Made by a program: the position numbers and the translations under genes. A stretch of DNA of 64,000 nt from Polytrichum commune (taxonomy: Eukaryota > Streptophyta > Polytrichopsida > Polytrichales > Polytrichaceae): NCBI GenBank assembly GCA_950295325.1, contig OX485805.1:31669501-31733500 (forward strand). The letters run 5' to 3'. Every line of letters begins with the position of its first letter. The stretch's first letter is position 1. Shown here in pieces: positions 23,179 to 34,689 of the stretch. Under the pieces are notes generated by a model that did not search any database, was not told where the DNA came from, and saw only the letters and a program-made list of their open reading frames with translations.

Positions 23179-24751
23179 CTATTGCTTCATGGCCCTTACA
23201 ATGGTTTCGCCAATTTTTTTTTGGCGGTCGTCCTCCCATTGCTTCCATTGTTTCACCACCTCCCGCCTCACAAATATGTCCTGGACGTAACCAACTAGAG
23301 CAATAATCTTTGTGGCCACAGCAAGTGCGTCATGAATCTTGCTTACAACACCCGCGACTGTCTGCGTGATTGCCGTTGTTACTTCTGGTTTGGCCTACAT
23401 TAACATTGGCATGTTACAGGGATATTAGCTTCTCTAAACACATGCTACAGGGACATTAGCATCCATAAACACATATTACATGGACATTAGCATCCATAAC
23501 CACATGTTACAGGGACATTAGCAAGTACCTAATGCGAAGGAGAATGAAATCGGCCATAGGCCGCAAACATTCTGTCCGTGAAAGCAGGGTCATTGTTCCA
23601 TTTCTGCACCTCTTCCTCAAAGCCTTGAAAATCACCACGCTCAAGATTAAAGGTCAGCAACCCACATGCCATTAAATGAAATAATTCCGGGGGTTGTACT
23701 GATGGCCTCAATGCTGGTTTCGGATTGTCCATCTTTACGTTACAACGCGCTACGTTTGCGGCTCGCATATGAAAATTATGACGATCCTTTCGAAGCGCCA
23801 AAACCATATCGTCTGATGGGGTAGCGGACGGTGGAGGTGCATCTGGCGGCACAGTTACTGAAGGAGACCGAGCAGGCAAAAAAACATCCCTATCTGGCGA
23901 AGGACTACGAGTTGCAATTGGTGTTATGGAAATGGGGTGGGGAGGAGGTCCATCGCGGCGAACATTCGGAGGATGAGTAGGTCGTATAGACTTTGGAGCG
24001 GCCCAATCTCCACCAACATTCTGCCGCCCGTGTTCAGGGTGTCGTTTCTCATGAAAACTTGGTGCTCCTCCACCAACTCGGCATGAGTACGCTTATTGGT
24101 TCGGGGAGGGGTTGCTACATGCTCGTCATCGTCGTTGTCGTCGTCTTGTAGGTCGACGAAGGTTGGTGGCGCGGGCGCGGCGATATTAGGCCTACGGGGG
24201 ACTGACGTCCTTGGTTTAGGGTGCGGCCAAGGTTCTGTTGGTATGGCTGGGCAAGCCTTTAAGGTCTCGAGGGTGGACTCCATAAAGCGGCGCTCATGCA
24301 ATCTCGCTCCGGGGGGCGGGTAAACGGCATCTCTCAATTCGGGGTTGAGATCCAACCACACGTCATTATCGTGGAGGTTGTCCCACACTTCACCATTAGC
24401 ACGTTGCAAAGTAGCCTTCAGATCCTTACCTTGTTTCGCGGTCTTTAAATTGGGGTAGACAGGGAGCTCCAACCTTGATCCGTTTGAATCAACAGGTCCA
24501 CATGCGCAACCTGTAACGCAGTGATCGGTGAGCCGTAACTTGCTAGGAAAAGTTCCTCTGCAGTACAAACACAACCAATCATCCCTCGCCTTTCCGGCAT
24601 CCCGTGTGCGGTTGCGGGTGCACTCCAGCTTCAACTTGATATACACACGCCTCCTCACGTGTTGCTCCACCCACCCGGCGGAATCCTTGTTGACGTAGTA
24701 TGTCACCTCGTCCTCTTTCGGTGCGGGCGCTCGTGGCCGGCGGTCTATATT
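23179..24751 (-). pseudogene. unidentified spliced gene with a zinc-finger-like motif (probably damaged)
   Basis: I do not recognise the family. A long open block starts at 24751 after the acceptor TTTGCAG and runs to about 24040. It has a C2HC-type finger, WLCLYCRGTFPSKLRLTDHC, near residue 75 of the block, then an acidic stretch DLQDDDNDDDEH. Coding character continues in a different frame from about 24070 to 23529, proline-rich (GPPPHPISITP), ending WNNDPAFTDRMFAAYG. A last exon, 23179-23394, follows the acceptor TTAATGTAG; it encodes 71 aa, including KQWKQWEDDRQKK, and ends in TAG. Two defects are visible. The frame changes within the first block with no obvious intron. A TAG forms the final codon before the donor GTACTT, where CAG would give a perfect donor and keep phase with the next exon. 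G+C is well above the surroundings. The start codon is not found. Confidence 0.6.
23405..23525. repeat. short tandem repeat in an intron of the unidentified gene
   Basis: About three units of roughly 35 bp built on ACATGTTACAGGGACATTAG and CATCCATAAACACAT. It lies between the last two exons of the zinc-finger gene. Words of the type CATGTTAC/GTAACATG recur across 21.7-24.9 kb, mainly in introns. Confidence 0.7.
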
Positions 24752-25521
24752 CTGCAAACGGCAATGCAAGTCAATGGCCATGCCCACCATAGGCCACAAA
24801 GCGATTACACACAAATGCACTCTGCCATGTCACAACTAAAGAGAAAATAGAATAAAGATGTAGCAAGAAGATTGTAATATGCGACATGTTACACTAAACA
24901 TTATATATTTCAAACAAAGACTGAATTTGCCCGTGTCCACATGGCCCTGAATCAATATGTGGCCCTACTTTGTATCCATCCAAGGTACACAATTCAACCA
25001 TAACATCAGGTTGTTGGATCTAATCACAATTGTTGTAGAAGCAACTTCACATAACTGAGGTGGACAATGGTAAATTAATGATCCAGAATTTGTTCTGTTT
25101 TCTAAAAATTCCCTCAAATGCACATCGCTAGAATGCTTGATGAAATCAAAGGGTTGTTGCATTTTCTGCACTCCAATGTACCAGATAGTTTAATTCAACC
25201 CGTAACTTAAGAAGGAAAAAAAAAACATCGTCTTCATCAACCCTCTCTGCAAAACTATGATAAATTTTAACACCAACCACCACAAACCTCCACACATAAC
25301 GGGAAACTTCAATCAACATTTTCTGCCGCAAGTGTCCTGAAATGTCGATTTGTACAAAACTCCTGGCTGCAGGTTGAGATTCACATTCTAACCAAGTGAT
25401 AGCTCTGATCACCCTACAACTCTTCATTAAAAGTTTCATTAAAAGCTCCTCCTACAAAGATCAGAAGTAGCCTTACCTGGGTCAGATGACACTTGCAAGC
25501 TCCTCCCCTCTGCTTGAGCCC

Positions 25522-28252
25522 TTATTGCTTGAAACAAGTGAATTCTGAAGAACGGTTAGCTTTGACGATGTTGCTGAATTTGAAGTTCTCAAACCTTACA
25601 CCAAACAGAGAGCATTCTACCCTGTACAACCATGACCAATTATAATCAAATTGCTACCTTCATAGAAGGAATAGCTTATATGGACGAGTGTTAGTCTATG
25701 TATTGCAAATGCAAGCCTCATGCCAACAGCAAGGGAAGAAAAACATACTCGCGGCGTAGGCTTCTGTGGAAGGAGAGATATGTGCGCACATCAGGTGTAT
25801 CTTCTGCAGCGGCTTCCAAAAGGTCAGCAATCTTTTGTGTGTATGAAGGAACTCCAAGGCTGCAGATCACAATAATCATCAGCAATGATGAAACATCTTA
25901 AACCAGAGGACATAAATTACTATTCAAAAAGCTCACATCAACTCTCTGCTATCACTGGCTCCTCCATCACCAACATGATTAGAGAATATAAATATGGACT
26001 AGTCTGAGGGAACAAGAGCACTAAGCCATTCTGCAGCCAGCCACAAAGATTGTCACTAATCAGTTCTGGTAACCCTACAGATGAGAACCAGATAGGCTCT
26101 GAAGGTCTTTTGTTGCCTCACAAATACCGCCTTCACAACATCATCTTCATAGCCACAAAAGGAGACACAAATCTTTCTGCAAATTGTAAAACTGAATTCA
26201 CATTACTCAGTTTCTGCAATGCACCACTCAACTTCACAAGTGACACACTGATGGCATTCATGTTTTTTTCTGAGGAAATTACCAAAATGATTGCACAACA
26301 CATAATCTACTAGGTTACATGAGGCAATGGGACGTAGGAGCTCATACCTCCAGCTTCAGCACCAAGCTTCCCAGCGACAGCACTCAATGAGCGGCAAAAT
26401 GATGAGCCCTCAGCACTCACAACTCTCACCTACATCATATAACAGCACTCCAGCTAAGGATTCACCCTCAACATTCTTTTAAAAAATGGAAGTGCATCAA
26501 TCATACATAGGAAAATAAAATATAAATGACTCAAACAATGCCATGGGCATGAAATATGGTGTTTGCTTCATCTTCAGGTTAGTCACAATCTAAATGTAAT
26601 CCCGAAACGGGCAGGGTTTAGGGGTTTGGGGTTTAGGTTTTAAGAGGTTTCCTGGGATCCAGGTTAAGATTCTTGTGCAATCACAAACCTGCTATCATCA
26701 TACTTCTAAAACTACTACTCTCGAATTTGTCCCTTCTCAACTCAGTGACTCAAGCTAGAATGAAGAGACACTGTTATGAAATAATCATTAGAGTAAGTCG
26801 AGGCATGGCCAATAAAACCAAATAGCCCGCCCATACATCTTATTCCTCTACACATAGCCATACCATGAACAAACAAGCAGATCAAAAATTGCACCCAATG
26901 ACATATATCTTTGAAATATGCAAGTCAAGGCTAAACCTGCGCCCATGTAACAAGCAAGGCAATGAGGACAATAAAAGAATGTAAATACAAGAGAGCTATG
27001 AGAGGAAGATGTCCATACTCAAAGAAAGCTTGGCTGTGCCGGATGCTCTGCAGCTCTAGAAGATGTCGTGGGTTGGGTCCTAACACATTATGACAATGAG
27101 TCAAAACTTGTTTGAAACTGGAGTAACAAAGCTAATTCAAATCAATCAAAAATGTTTTCCCAACATTTACTTACTTTCTTTGCTGTTGTATATGCTAAAA
27201 AGGCAATTTTTAGATCTTGCGAGCAAATGCATGCAACTGATACTACTTCTATTGCATCTTATTCCCAAGGGACTTGGGACCACACTTGAGTCGTAGTAAT
27301 AATATTGTTGGTTTCCAGGACAGGGTTGTAAACCACTTATGAGAAAGATACTCCCAAGAATTGGTTCAATCTCACCACCAATGTAACCTCAACCTATAAC
27401 CTAAACCTGTAACCTGAACCTGTAAGCGGTTGGACTTGAAAATGCTCTGATCTCAACCACTTATGCCCAAAAATCTCCCCGATCACTGGCCTGGCGTACC
27501 TGAGGGGAGGACCACCCTGCCCAATGGTGTTTCCCAAATTTCTGTCACTATTAACTGATGTCAAAAATCCAATTAACAGGAGATATGTATAAGGTGGGTG
27601 TTTTTTTTAATACCTTCCATATTGCTGTAGAAGCACAGCTACAAAGGTACCGTTAAATTTGCAAGAACTTGGCGCAGATGTGGAATGCCACCTCCAATCT
27701 GTGAGCTGACCATTACCTGCTCAAATGGATGGAGACAAATTGAGGAATCAGAAGTATTAACTGTTTGCAAAATGACGGCTTGCCCTTTTTGTGGAAATCG
27801 TCTATATTGAAATGTAACTTTGTCACCAGGGGGAATATAGCACTGATTGGAACTCTTCATCTGCCTCATTTTCTCTAGAAAAATGGGCAGAGAGCAAACA
27901 TCCATGAACTAGAATGTGCCATTCTATCTCTATACAATCTATACTTTACATAAGGTCGCATCTGAGCTGCAACAAAAACATCTAACAAGAACTGCAAAAG
28001 CGCACGGTACTTACCTGCAGGAAGGGCATGCATTATTCATATTGGGCAACAATCTTATTTGCAAATACATATAAAGTCATCCAGAATGAACTCAAATTAC
28101 AAAAAAGAAAAAAAAGAAAAACCTTCAGACATACCACTGGAAGGACTGCGTAGTTGTTGTGCTTGAGAGTCGTCGATGCATGGTAGATCGAATAACAGAT
28201 GGGTATGGCGATGGTGTTCACAACTGCAACACCCTCCCAGTAGTCGTCGATC
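25522..28252 (-). CDS. exon-like blocks of an unidentified minus-strand gene (uncertain model)
   Basis: Family not recognised. Blocks with plant-like splice sites, 5' to 3': 28135-28252 (DDYWEGVAVVNTIAIPICYS), 27651-27874 (NQCYIPPGDKVTFQYRRFPQ), 27019-27079 (HLLELQSIRHSQAFF), 26348-26429 (VRVVSAEGSSFCRSLSAVAG), 25749-25859 (LGVPSYTQKIADLLEAAAED) and 25522-25594 (FENFKFSNIVKANRSSEF, then TAA). The last two join exactly in phase across GAG. The earlier blocks do not all chain in phase as I read them, so exons are missing from this model or the gene has decayed. A further open stretch lies at 25146-25439 and may be 3' UTR or another exon. Each block alone has protein-like composition and good GT/AG borders, which is why I list it. 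The start codon is unknown. Confidence 0.4.
27428..27490 (+). repeat. dispersed repeat, copy 2
   Basis: Partner of 12960-13045 (GGTTGGACTTG ... CTTATGCCCAAAAATCTCCC). It lies between exon-like blocks of the unidentified minus-strand gene, so if that gene is real this is an intronic insertion. Confidence 0.5.
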
Positions 28253-28261
28253 CTTGAAAGC

Positions 28262-28640
28262 CTTCATTCCACAACACAAAACAAATCCAATCAGACTCCT
28301 TTCTTCCTTTCCTTCTGTCTTCCACTTAGGCGATTTTTTCAATCACTGCAGCACCACGGAAGACCGTTGCCAGCATTTAAGCGGGGAAGGTGGCTTGAGC
28401 ACTACACTCACGGGAACATAACTTCATATCAGATCCGCAAGAATCTTCGCTCCCAAAAACAGGACAAAAACTGAAGAAAAAAAGATGTTTCCAATTACAA
28501 TCCTCGCCACGCATGAGGGAGTGAGAGCAGTGAAGGTTTCACTTTTCGCCTCAAGAATCGCCTGAAATAAAAGAGTACTCTACTCAAAGACTAGAATAGT
28601 GGATCACAAATAAATATACTGAGGATTACTGATTGCCTGT
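28262..28640. other. upstream region of the unidentified gene
   Basis: This should hold the first exon and promoter of the 25.5-28.3 kb gene. Open frames on both strands overlap and none has a recognisable motif. No TATA box stands out. Confidence 0.3.
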
Positions 28641-28674
28641 ACCATTCACTTCCTCTACAACCTCTGAATGTGCG

Positions 28675-28850
28675 AAGAAGAGAGGTTAACTTAATCTTCC
28701 TCCGAACCAACAACCTCAGAGTTGGGTCAAGCGGATCACTTGTACACACTTGCAAAGGAAGAAGAGAGGTTAACTTAATCCTCCTCCGAACCAACAACCT
28801 CAGAGTTGGGTCAAGCAGATCACTCGGACACACCTGCAGAGGTTGCACAT
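28675..28850 (+). repeat. 84-bp tandem repeat, about two copies
   Basis: Units begin at 28681 and 28765 (AGAGGTTAACTTAATC), exactly 84 bp apart, with a partial third. The unit contains CAACAACCTCAGAGTTGGGT. The unit length is a multiple of three, so frames stay open through it; no splice or start evidence supports a protein. Confidence 0.85.
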
Positions 28851-28859
28851 CATATTCAC

Positions 28860-29075
28860 AGGATCGCCTTCTCCGACTCCGAAGGAGTGAAAGCTGAAGA
28901 GGAGTGTAGCCCTAGGATTGCCTTCTCCGACTCCGAAGGAGTCAAAGCCGAAGAGGAGTGTAGCCCTAGGATCGCCTTCTCCGACTCCGAAGGAGTCAAA
29001 GCCGAAGAGGAGTGTAGCCCTAGGATCGCCTTCTCCGACTCCAAAGGAGTCAAAGCCGAAGAGGACTGTAGCCCT
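28860..29075 (+). repeat. 54-bp tandem repeat, four copies
   Basis: Units start at 28860, 28914, 28968 and 29022 and are almost identical, so the expansion is recent. The core is ACTCCGAAGGAGT, a short palindrome. As 54 is a multiple of three, three frames remain open; the plus-strand frame reads IAFSDSEGVKAEEECSP per unit. No gene context supports translation, though an expressed repeat protein cannot be excluded. Confidence 0.9.
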
Positions 29076-29108
29076 AACCCTGGGCGGCATTTCGGGGAAG
29101 CACCTCGC

Positions 29109-29742
29109 ACGCTTGCTGTGACTACTTATTTTCCATGTGAAGTTGGATTTACAATTAGTAACTTTAGTAACATTACAAATGGCAGCACAACTTATTACAT
29201 AGAAGACAATCCATTTTGGCAAAAATCTACAGTCTTTGCTAAATGCCTACGTTACGATCAATGAGAGGCATGGTTACGATCCCTTCAGCGCTTCATTGTT
29301 GCAATCGCATCACTTCATGCAAGACAGTCCATTGCGGCAGAAATCCGGAGTGTGCAGGTTACAATGATTCAGCAACCATGGCTGGATGGAGGCAGAAATC
29401 CGGAGTGTGCAGGTTACAATGATTCCCTGGATGGAGGTCTTCCAAACCCTAAACCCAAAACACAGTCCCCGAGGGTGATTAGGTTACCTGGGTGGATGGA
29501 TGTCAGCCATGGGCCACATGGTCCTCATGGCATAGGGATGCCATGATGGAAGGTGATGTGATGTGAAGTTGGGCACGGGCAGCTTGACGTGCCAGCCTGG
29601 CGTGCCACAGTGTCGTTACAGCCCAGGCCAGCAGAGGCTCTGCTGCAGGCAGACCAGGACCCGACCCCCGAGGGGCTGACCCACTGCCATGCCTCGATTT
29701 CAGCACAGCATTTACCTCCTTTGGGCTGGGTAATGTTAGGGT
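29109..29742 (-). repeat. ~600-bp dispersed repeat, copy 2 (inverted, abuts the Ty3-type element)
   Basis: Reverse-complement partner of 17391-17998. It carries an extra internal duplication near 29337-29430, where the word GGCAGAAATCCGGAGTGTGC occurs twice. Its edge at about 29742 coincides with the point where readable pol sequence of the Ty3-type element begins, so this repeat probably replaced or interrupted the 5' part of that element. Confidence 0.75.
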
Positions 29743-29747
29743 GCAAG

Positions 29748-30400
29748 GAAGGGTTGTTGGTGGACCCTAAAAAGGTGGACGTCATAAAAGGATTACCCCC
29801 ACCAACCACAGTACGGGGAATCCGGAGTTTCTTAGGACAAACTACTTACCATCGTAAATTCATATGGATGTATGCTGAGATCACACGGCCTTCGTATTTA
29901 TTACTTAAGAAAGGAGAGAAGTACATTTGGACCAAATCTTGCCAGGAGGCCATCGAGGAAGTAAAGAAAAGACTTACAACCACACCTATTTTGATAACTC
30001 CCAACTGGGCAATGGAGTTCCACGTGCATTGTGACGCCTTTAACATAGCCATTGGGGTTGTTTTGGCCCAAAATATACATGGCGACAAAGATTCTCCAAT
30101 CCATTACGCAAGCCGACCTTTGAACAATGCAGAGAAAAACTACAGCACCACTGAACGAGAAGCTCTGGCAATGATCTATTCAGTGGGCAAATTTAGACAC
30201 TATCTATTAGCCAACCATTTTGTCTTCTACGTAACCATCAAGCCTTGATATACTTGGTCAACCGACCAGTAATATCTGGACAAATTGCGAGATGGATGCT
30301 TTTACTTCAAGAAAATGAATTTGAATTTGTATACAAACCCGGTAGAAGACATGTCATGGCTGACCACCTATCAAGAATTGAAAGTGGAGAAGGACCCTCA
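29748..30400 (+). mobile_element. Ty3-type reverse transcriptase end and RNase H (fossil part)
   Basis: Recognised by the RT-to-RNase H junction LPPPTTVRGIRSFLGQTTYH, the RNase H start VHCDAFNIAIGVVLAQ, the YASRPLNNAEKNYSTTEREA block and the tail FVYKPGRRHVMADHLSRI. These match the standard plant Ty3/gypsy pattern in order and spacing. The catalytic palm of reverse transcriptase is not included because the sequence is replaced upstream by the ~600-bp repeat ending at about 29742. Confidence 0.9.
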
Positions 30401-30460
30401 GGGGTACAAGACCAATTCCTGGATGCAAGTTTATTCATGGTTCATGTGCAACCCTTTGAG

Positions 30461-33400
30461 GATTGGCGAGCACCTTTCATCGAATATCTTACTCACGGAA
30501 GATTGTTGCCAGTTCTAGCTACCCCACGAGAGCAAAACATGATTAGACAACTGAGTGAACCACTTGTTTTAGACAACGAAAAACTCAAGCGGGTAAGCAT
30601 CACCGGCAAAGTACTTAGTGCGTAGCCGGTGACATTATTGAAGAAATTATAGGCGAAGCCCACGAACACGAGGGTACCCATTTCAACCTGACTACCATAT
30701 GGAAGTACATACTACACACACCATATTGGTGGCCTACCCGTCAGGGGATGTTTTGGAATATTGCCAAGAATGCCCGATGTGTACGATTGCAAACAAGAGA
30801 GAGACAAATGATACCTTTACCCCACAAGATTCCGAAGACGACGACAACTCCCTACCTGTAGATGCTTTGAAAGCTCAAGAGAATCTAACAGGTGAAACAA
30901 AACCAGATTGGACGACACCATATGTCCAATACCTAACACACGGTATCCAATGGGAGAGTGACTTACTTGAAGAGGAAAAAAGATTGATAGTCAGTTTTTC
31001 ATACTGAAGGAAGGGGAATTACACCGCATCTTCCACAACAACATCATCAAAAGATGCATGCCTGGAAAATATGTGAGAAGTTACATAAAAACTCTTCATA
31101 TACAAGGGAATCGGCACTATTCAATTAATGCCATTAAGCAACTTATCTTACAGGAGCCATATTGGTGGGCCACTATAGCGGAAAACCTCTCGTTGTTCAT
31201 TACGTTGTGTACGGGATGCCATGGAAAAGGGGACGAGCTACCCACCGTAGAAGACTCCCCCATACCTAGTATCCCGGAAGAGGTAATACCCTATAAGGAA
31301 ACCTCCCATGATTGGAGGACGCCTTTAATTGAGTATATGACCCATGGGGAATTCAAAATTGGGACAAAAACACAGAGGGAGCATAGATAAATAATACGAG
31401 AAAGTGAGAAGCTCATATTGGAAGAAGGAAAACTTAGAAGATTGGAGAGAAGTGGAATAACCATGGTATGCATTGCAGGGTCCCAAATAAAGCATTGGAT
31501 TTGGGAAATGCACATTTATTAACAAAGACACTTAAACATCGACCAAACCTGGTATCGGGTTTCTAAAGGAAATCGATGGTGGCCTACAATGAGTGTATGC
31601 AACATACAAAACTATCTCATTTACGATTGCCCTACATGTTGGGGTAATTTCCAAAGAAAACCCCGTAACATAATTTGCGGGACAATTACAACACAATCAA
31701 ACAACAAAGATTGGAGGAATTCATTGATAGAGTACCTCACTTATGGGTACCTAAAAGGGCCCCACATCTCAAAAAGGCAACACAAGAGGATGGCTCGACA
31801 AAGTAGGGAATACTTCATTGAAGAAGGGAAATTGAAAAGAATATTGTCGAATGGGGACATTAAGATATGTATTGCCGGACATGAAGTCAACGAATACCTG
31901 CAAGAATTACATGTCATTGAATCATGAGAACATCTTAGCATAGAGATGATGTGGCACCTGGTCATGTTTGGACCACACTGGTGGCCCACATGCCAAGTTG
32001 ACATTAAAAACCTATGCAATTGGAAATGTTCGGTTTGCAACAACCAAATAGAGCTTTCAAAAGACAAGCAAACACAATCACTCCTAAGCGGGAAAGACCT
32101 ACGGAAAATAATTACTACGGATTGGAGACACCCTTACATGGAATACCTAACCTGTAAGAGAATCTTCACCCATAACTTAACACCAGAAGATAAAAAGGTT
32201 GTTGAACAAAGCCATAAGTATTTTGTGTTTATCAATGGTACTTTACAAAGAATACGTAAAGGAGGGAATAGTAACCAACTTTGTATTCCAGAGACTCAAG
32301 TACCCATGTACCTAGCCAACATTCATGGCGAAAGCAAACCCTATTTGGCAGCCATAGAGACGTGGAAGGCAGTGGCCACATGAGCATATTGGTGGCTGAC
32401 ATGGGGAAACGACGTGTGCAACCATCTAAGACATTGCAGGACTTGCAAGGTAACGGAAACCCAGGAAAGTCACCTAGAAGCCCGTCAAAATTTGTTTCAA
32501 CAAGAAACAACACATGGACCGGATTGGAGGCTCCCAATTAGACAACAACTAAAGAACATTGAAAAGTTGCACCATATTGGCACACATGAAGATTTGGGGT
32601 TACTCAGCCTCGACACCGAGACTTATTTCATAATCGAAGATGGTTTGAAATATCGATTACTGAATGAGGAAGTCAAAATGTGCGAAACAAAAGAGGACGC
32701 CATTGACTGGGTCAAAAGGATACATGAATATCAAGTACCTCACTCGACAAGAATAGAGATACTCACCCAAGTGCACAAAGGCCCATATTGGTGGCCAACC
32801 ATTTATCCCGACATAGGGCAAATAATCGACGAATGCAAAACATGCCAAATCACCACAAAATCAGGACCCAAAATCAATAATTATGGGACCATCGTCTTCC
32901 AAGATAAGAACATACATGATTGGAGAGAACCAATCATCCAACACCTCAAAAACCCAATGGAACTAAGTGACTTTACCTTCCACGAAGAATTGGAGGTATT
33001 ATGAGAAGAATTACCCAACTATTTCCTAAAAGAAAGGGATTGAAATGGAGGTTTGCAAATGGAGACATTAAACTTTGCATATCCCAAGAAAAGGGAATTG
33101 AATGGTTGACAATCATTCACCGTCAAAGGTCCCCACATCTCTCAATGGATGAGATGATTTCACAGGTCACCTTAGGGCCTTATTGGTGGCCTACGATTCC
33201 TCCGGACATTGATCATCTCTGCAGGGAATGTAAGAGTTGTTGGCCCAATAACTCTCCAGAGCATGTTGTGGATTGCAAAACGATCACCATTAAGGAGAAG
33301 CAAGAACACGATTGGAGGACACCCTTCATCGACTACTTAAAACATGGGAGGTTAACCACAGAAGCATCAACCACACAACGACAACAAATAGCCATACGCA

Positions 33401-33690
33401 GCCGGCCGTACATGCTAAACCATAATGGGACATTGATCAAGGAAGGGCTAGATGGTATACGACAAACATGCGTAGCCGGACCGATAACGATGGCCATTAT
33501 TGCGGAAGCCCATGAAAGAATAGTTGGAGGACACTTTTTCAGCCAATATCACCTTACATTGGTGGCCCAATATGAAGAAAGATGTCTATCTTTATTACAC
33601 TCAATGCGATATTTGTCAAAGGGTTGGCCCCAAAATCTCGACAAACCTCCAACCTCTACACCCTACCATGCCCACCGAGGTGTTTCAAAA
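30461..33690 (+). repeat. eight tandem, diverged integrase zinc-binding (HHCC) modules (fossil part)
   Basis: In plant Ty3 elements one linker (DWR-P-I-YL-HG ...) and one HHCC zinc-binding domain (H...H...YWWPT...C-C) lie between RNase H and the integrase core. Here that unit occurs eight times. The linker head (DWR or DWT) starts at 30461, 30905, 31310, 31709, 32120, 32522, 32918 and 33310, a spacing of 392-444 bp. Each unit then carries a WW word (mostly TATTGGTGGCC in DNA) and a C-x2-C pair such as CKTCQ, CKSCW or CDICQ. Example heads: DWRAPFIEYLTHGRL, DWRTPLIEYMTHGEF, DWRHPYMEYLTCKRI and DWRTPFIDYLKHGRL. Units are highly diverged from one another, yet the period and key residues persist. 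The last unit leads straight into the integrase core. Confidence 0.85.
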
Positions 33691-34670
33691 AATGGGGTTT
33701 GGACTTCATTGGACCAGTCAATCCACTGGCTAAAACCACCAAAAATCGGTACATTATCATCGCTACTGACTACACCACCAAGTGGGTGGAAGCTAGAGCT
33801 TTAAAAGACAACACAAATAAGTCAACAACCAAATTTCTTTTTGAAGAAATAATTACAAAGTTTGGATGTCCGTTGGAGTTTGTGAGTGACCAAGGAAGCC
33901 ACTCTATCAATGACACCATCAAAGTGCTCACTCAAGAATTTATGATTTTACACTGGAAGTCAACAACGTACTACCCACAGGCTAACGGCCAGGCTGAAAG
34001 TACCAACAAAGTAATTAAGATTGCCTTGACCAAAATGGTTAACGCCAATCAAACCGATTGGGACACCAAATTACACGCAACACTTTGGGCCTATAGAACA
34101 GCCTATAAAGTTACAACCAAGCACACTCCATTTGCATTAGTTTTTGGAACGGAAGCCTTATTACCAATGGCTTATCTTCACCCCGATGTCTACCAAAAAC
34201 GAAGTCAGGAGATTCATCCCATTCTAGAAAAGAGAATGGAACAACTCAAGGTAATAGATTTAACTCGGCATGAAGCTGAGGAAAATATGAAACATATGCA
34301 ATTATTACACAAGGAAAGACATGACAAGCCACGGACAAAGACACAATGTAAGCATTGTAACCATGGGATAACCAAACCACCACGAAAGGAGGCCAAGAAA
34401 CATGACACCTTGAAGGAAGAAACTATGCAAGCTATTGAGGAAATTAAACACTCTCTAGTTAATGAAGATAATGAGCAAAACCCTACACATAAAACATGTT
34501 TTTATCCCGGCCAACGAATCTTATGGCATCTACGCCATAAGATACCTGGGCCAAGAAAATTCAAAATACAATGGGCCGGACCTTACCTAATTAAACAAGT
34601 ATACGACAATGGATCTGTGGATGTTACTATCCTACAAGGAGAAAGTGTAGTGAGTTTTTGCTATGATTGA
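33690..34670 (+). mobile_element. Ty3-type integrase core and C-terminal region (fossil part)
   Basis: The DDE core is recognisable: the first D in IIIATDYTTKWVEA, the second in EFVSDQGSHSI, and the glutamate in PQANGQAESTNK. The downstream ALWAYRTAYK-like and TPFALVFGTEALLP blocks are typical of plant Ty3 integrases. The C-terminal GPF-like stretch reads FKIQWAGPYLIKQVYDNGSV near 34560-34620. A lysine-rich spacer separates the two. No chromodomain is seen. Confidence 0.9.
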
Positions 34671-34689
34671 AAACAACAAAACCCAGGGA

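Noticed and set aside
27363-27380. GGTTCAATCTCACC, another B-box-like word
   Set aside because: No cloverleaf; it is part of a dispersed repeat.
28860-29075. CRISPR-like array
   Set aside because: Four contiguous identical units without spacers; a minisatellite.
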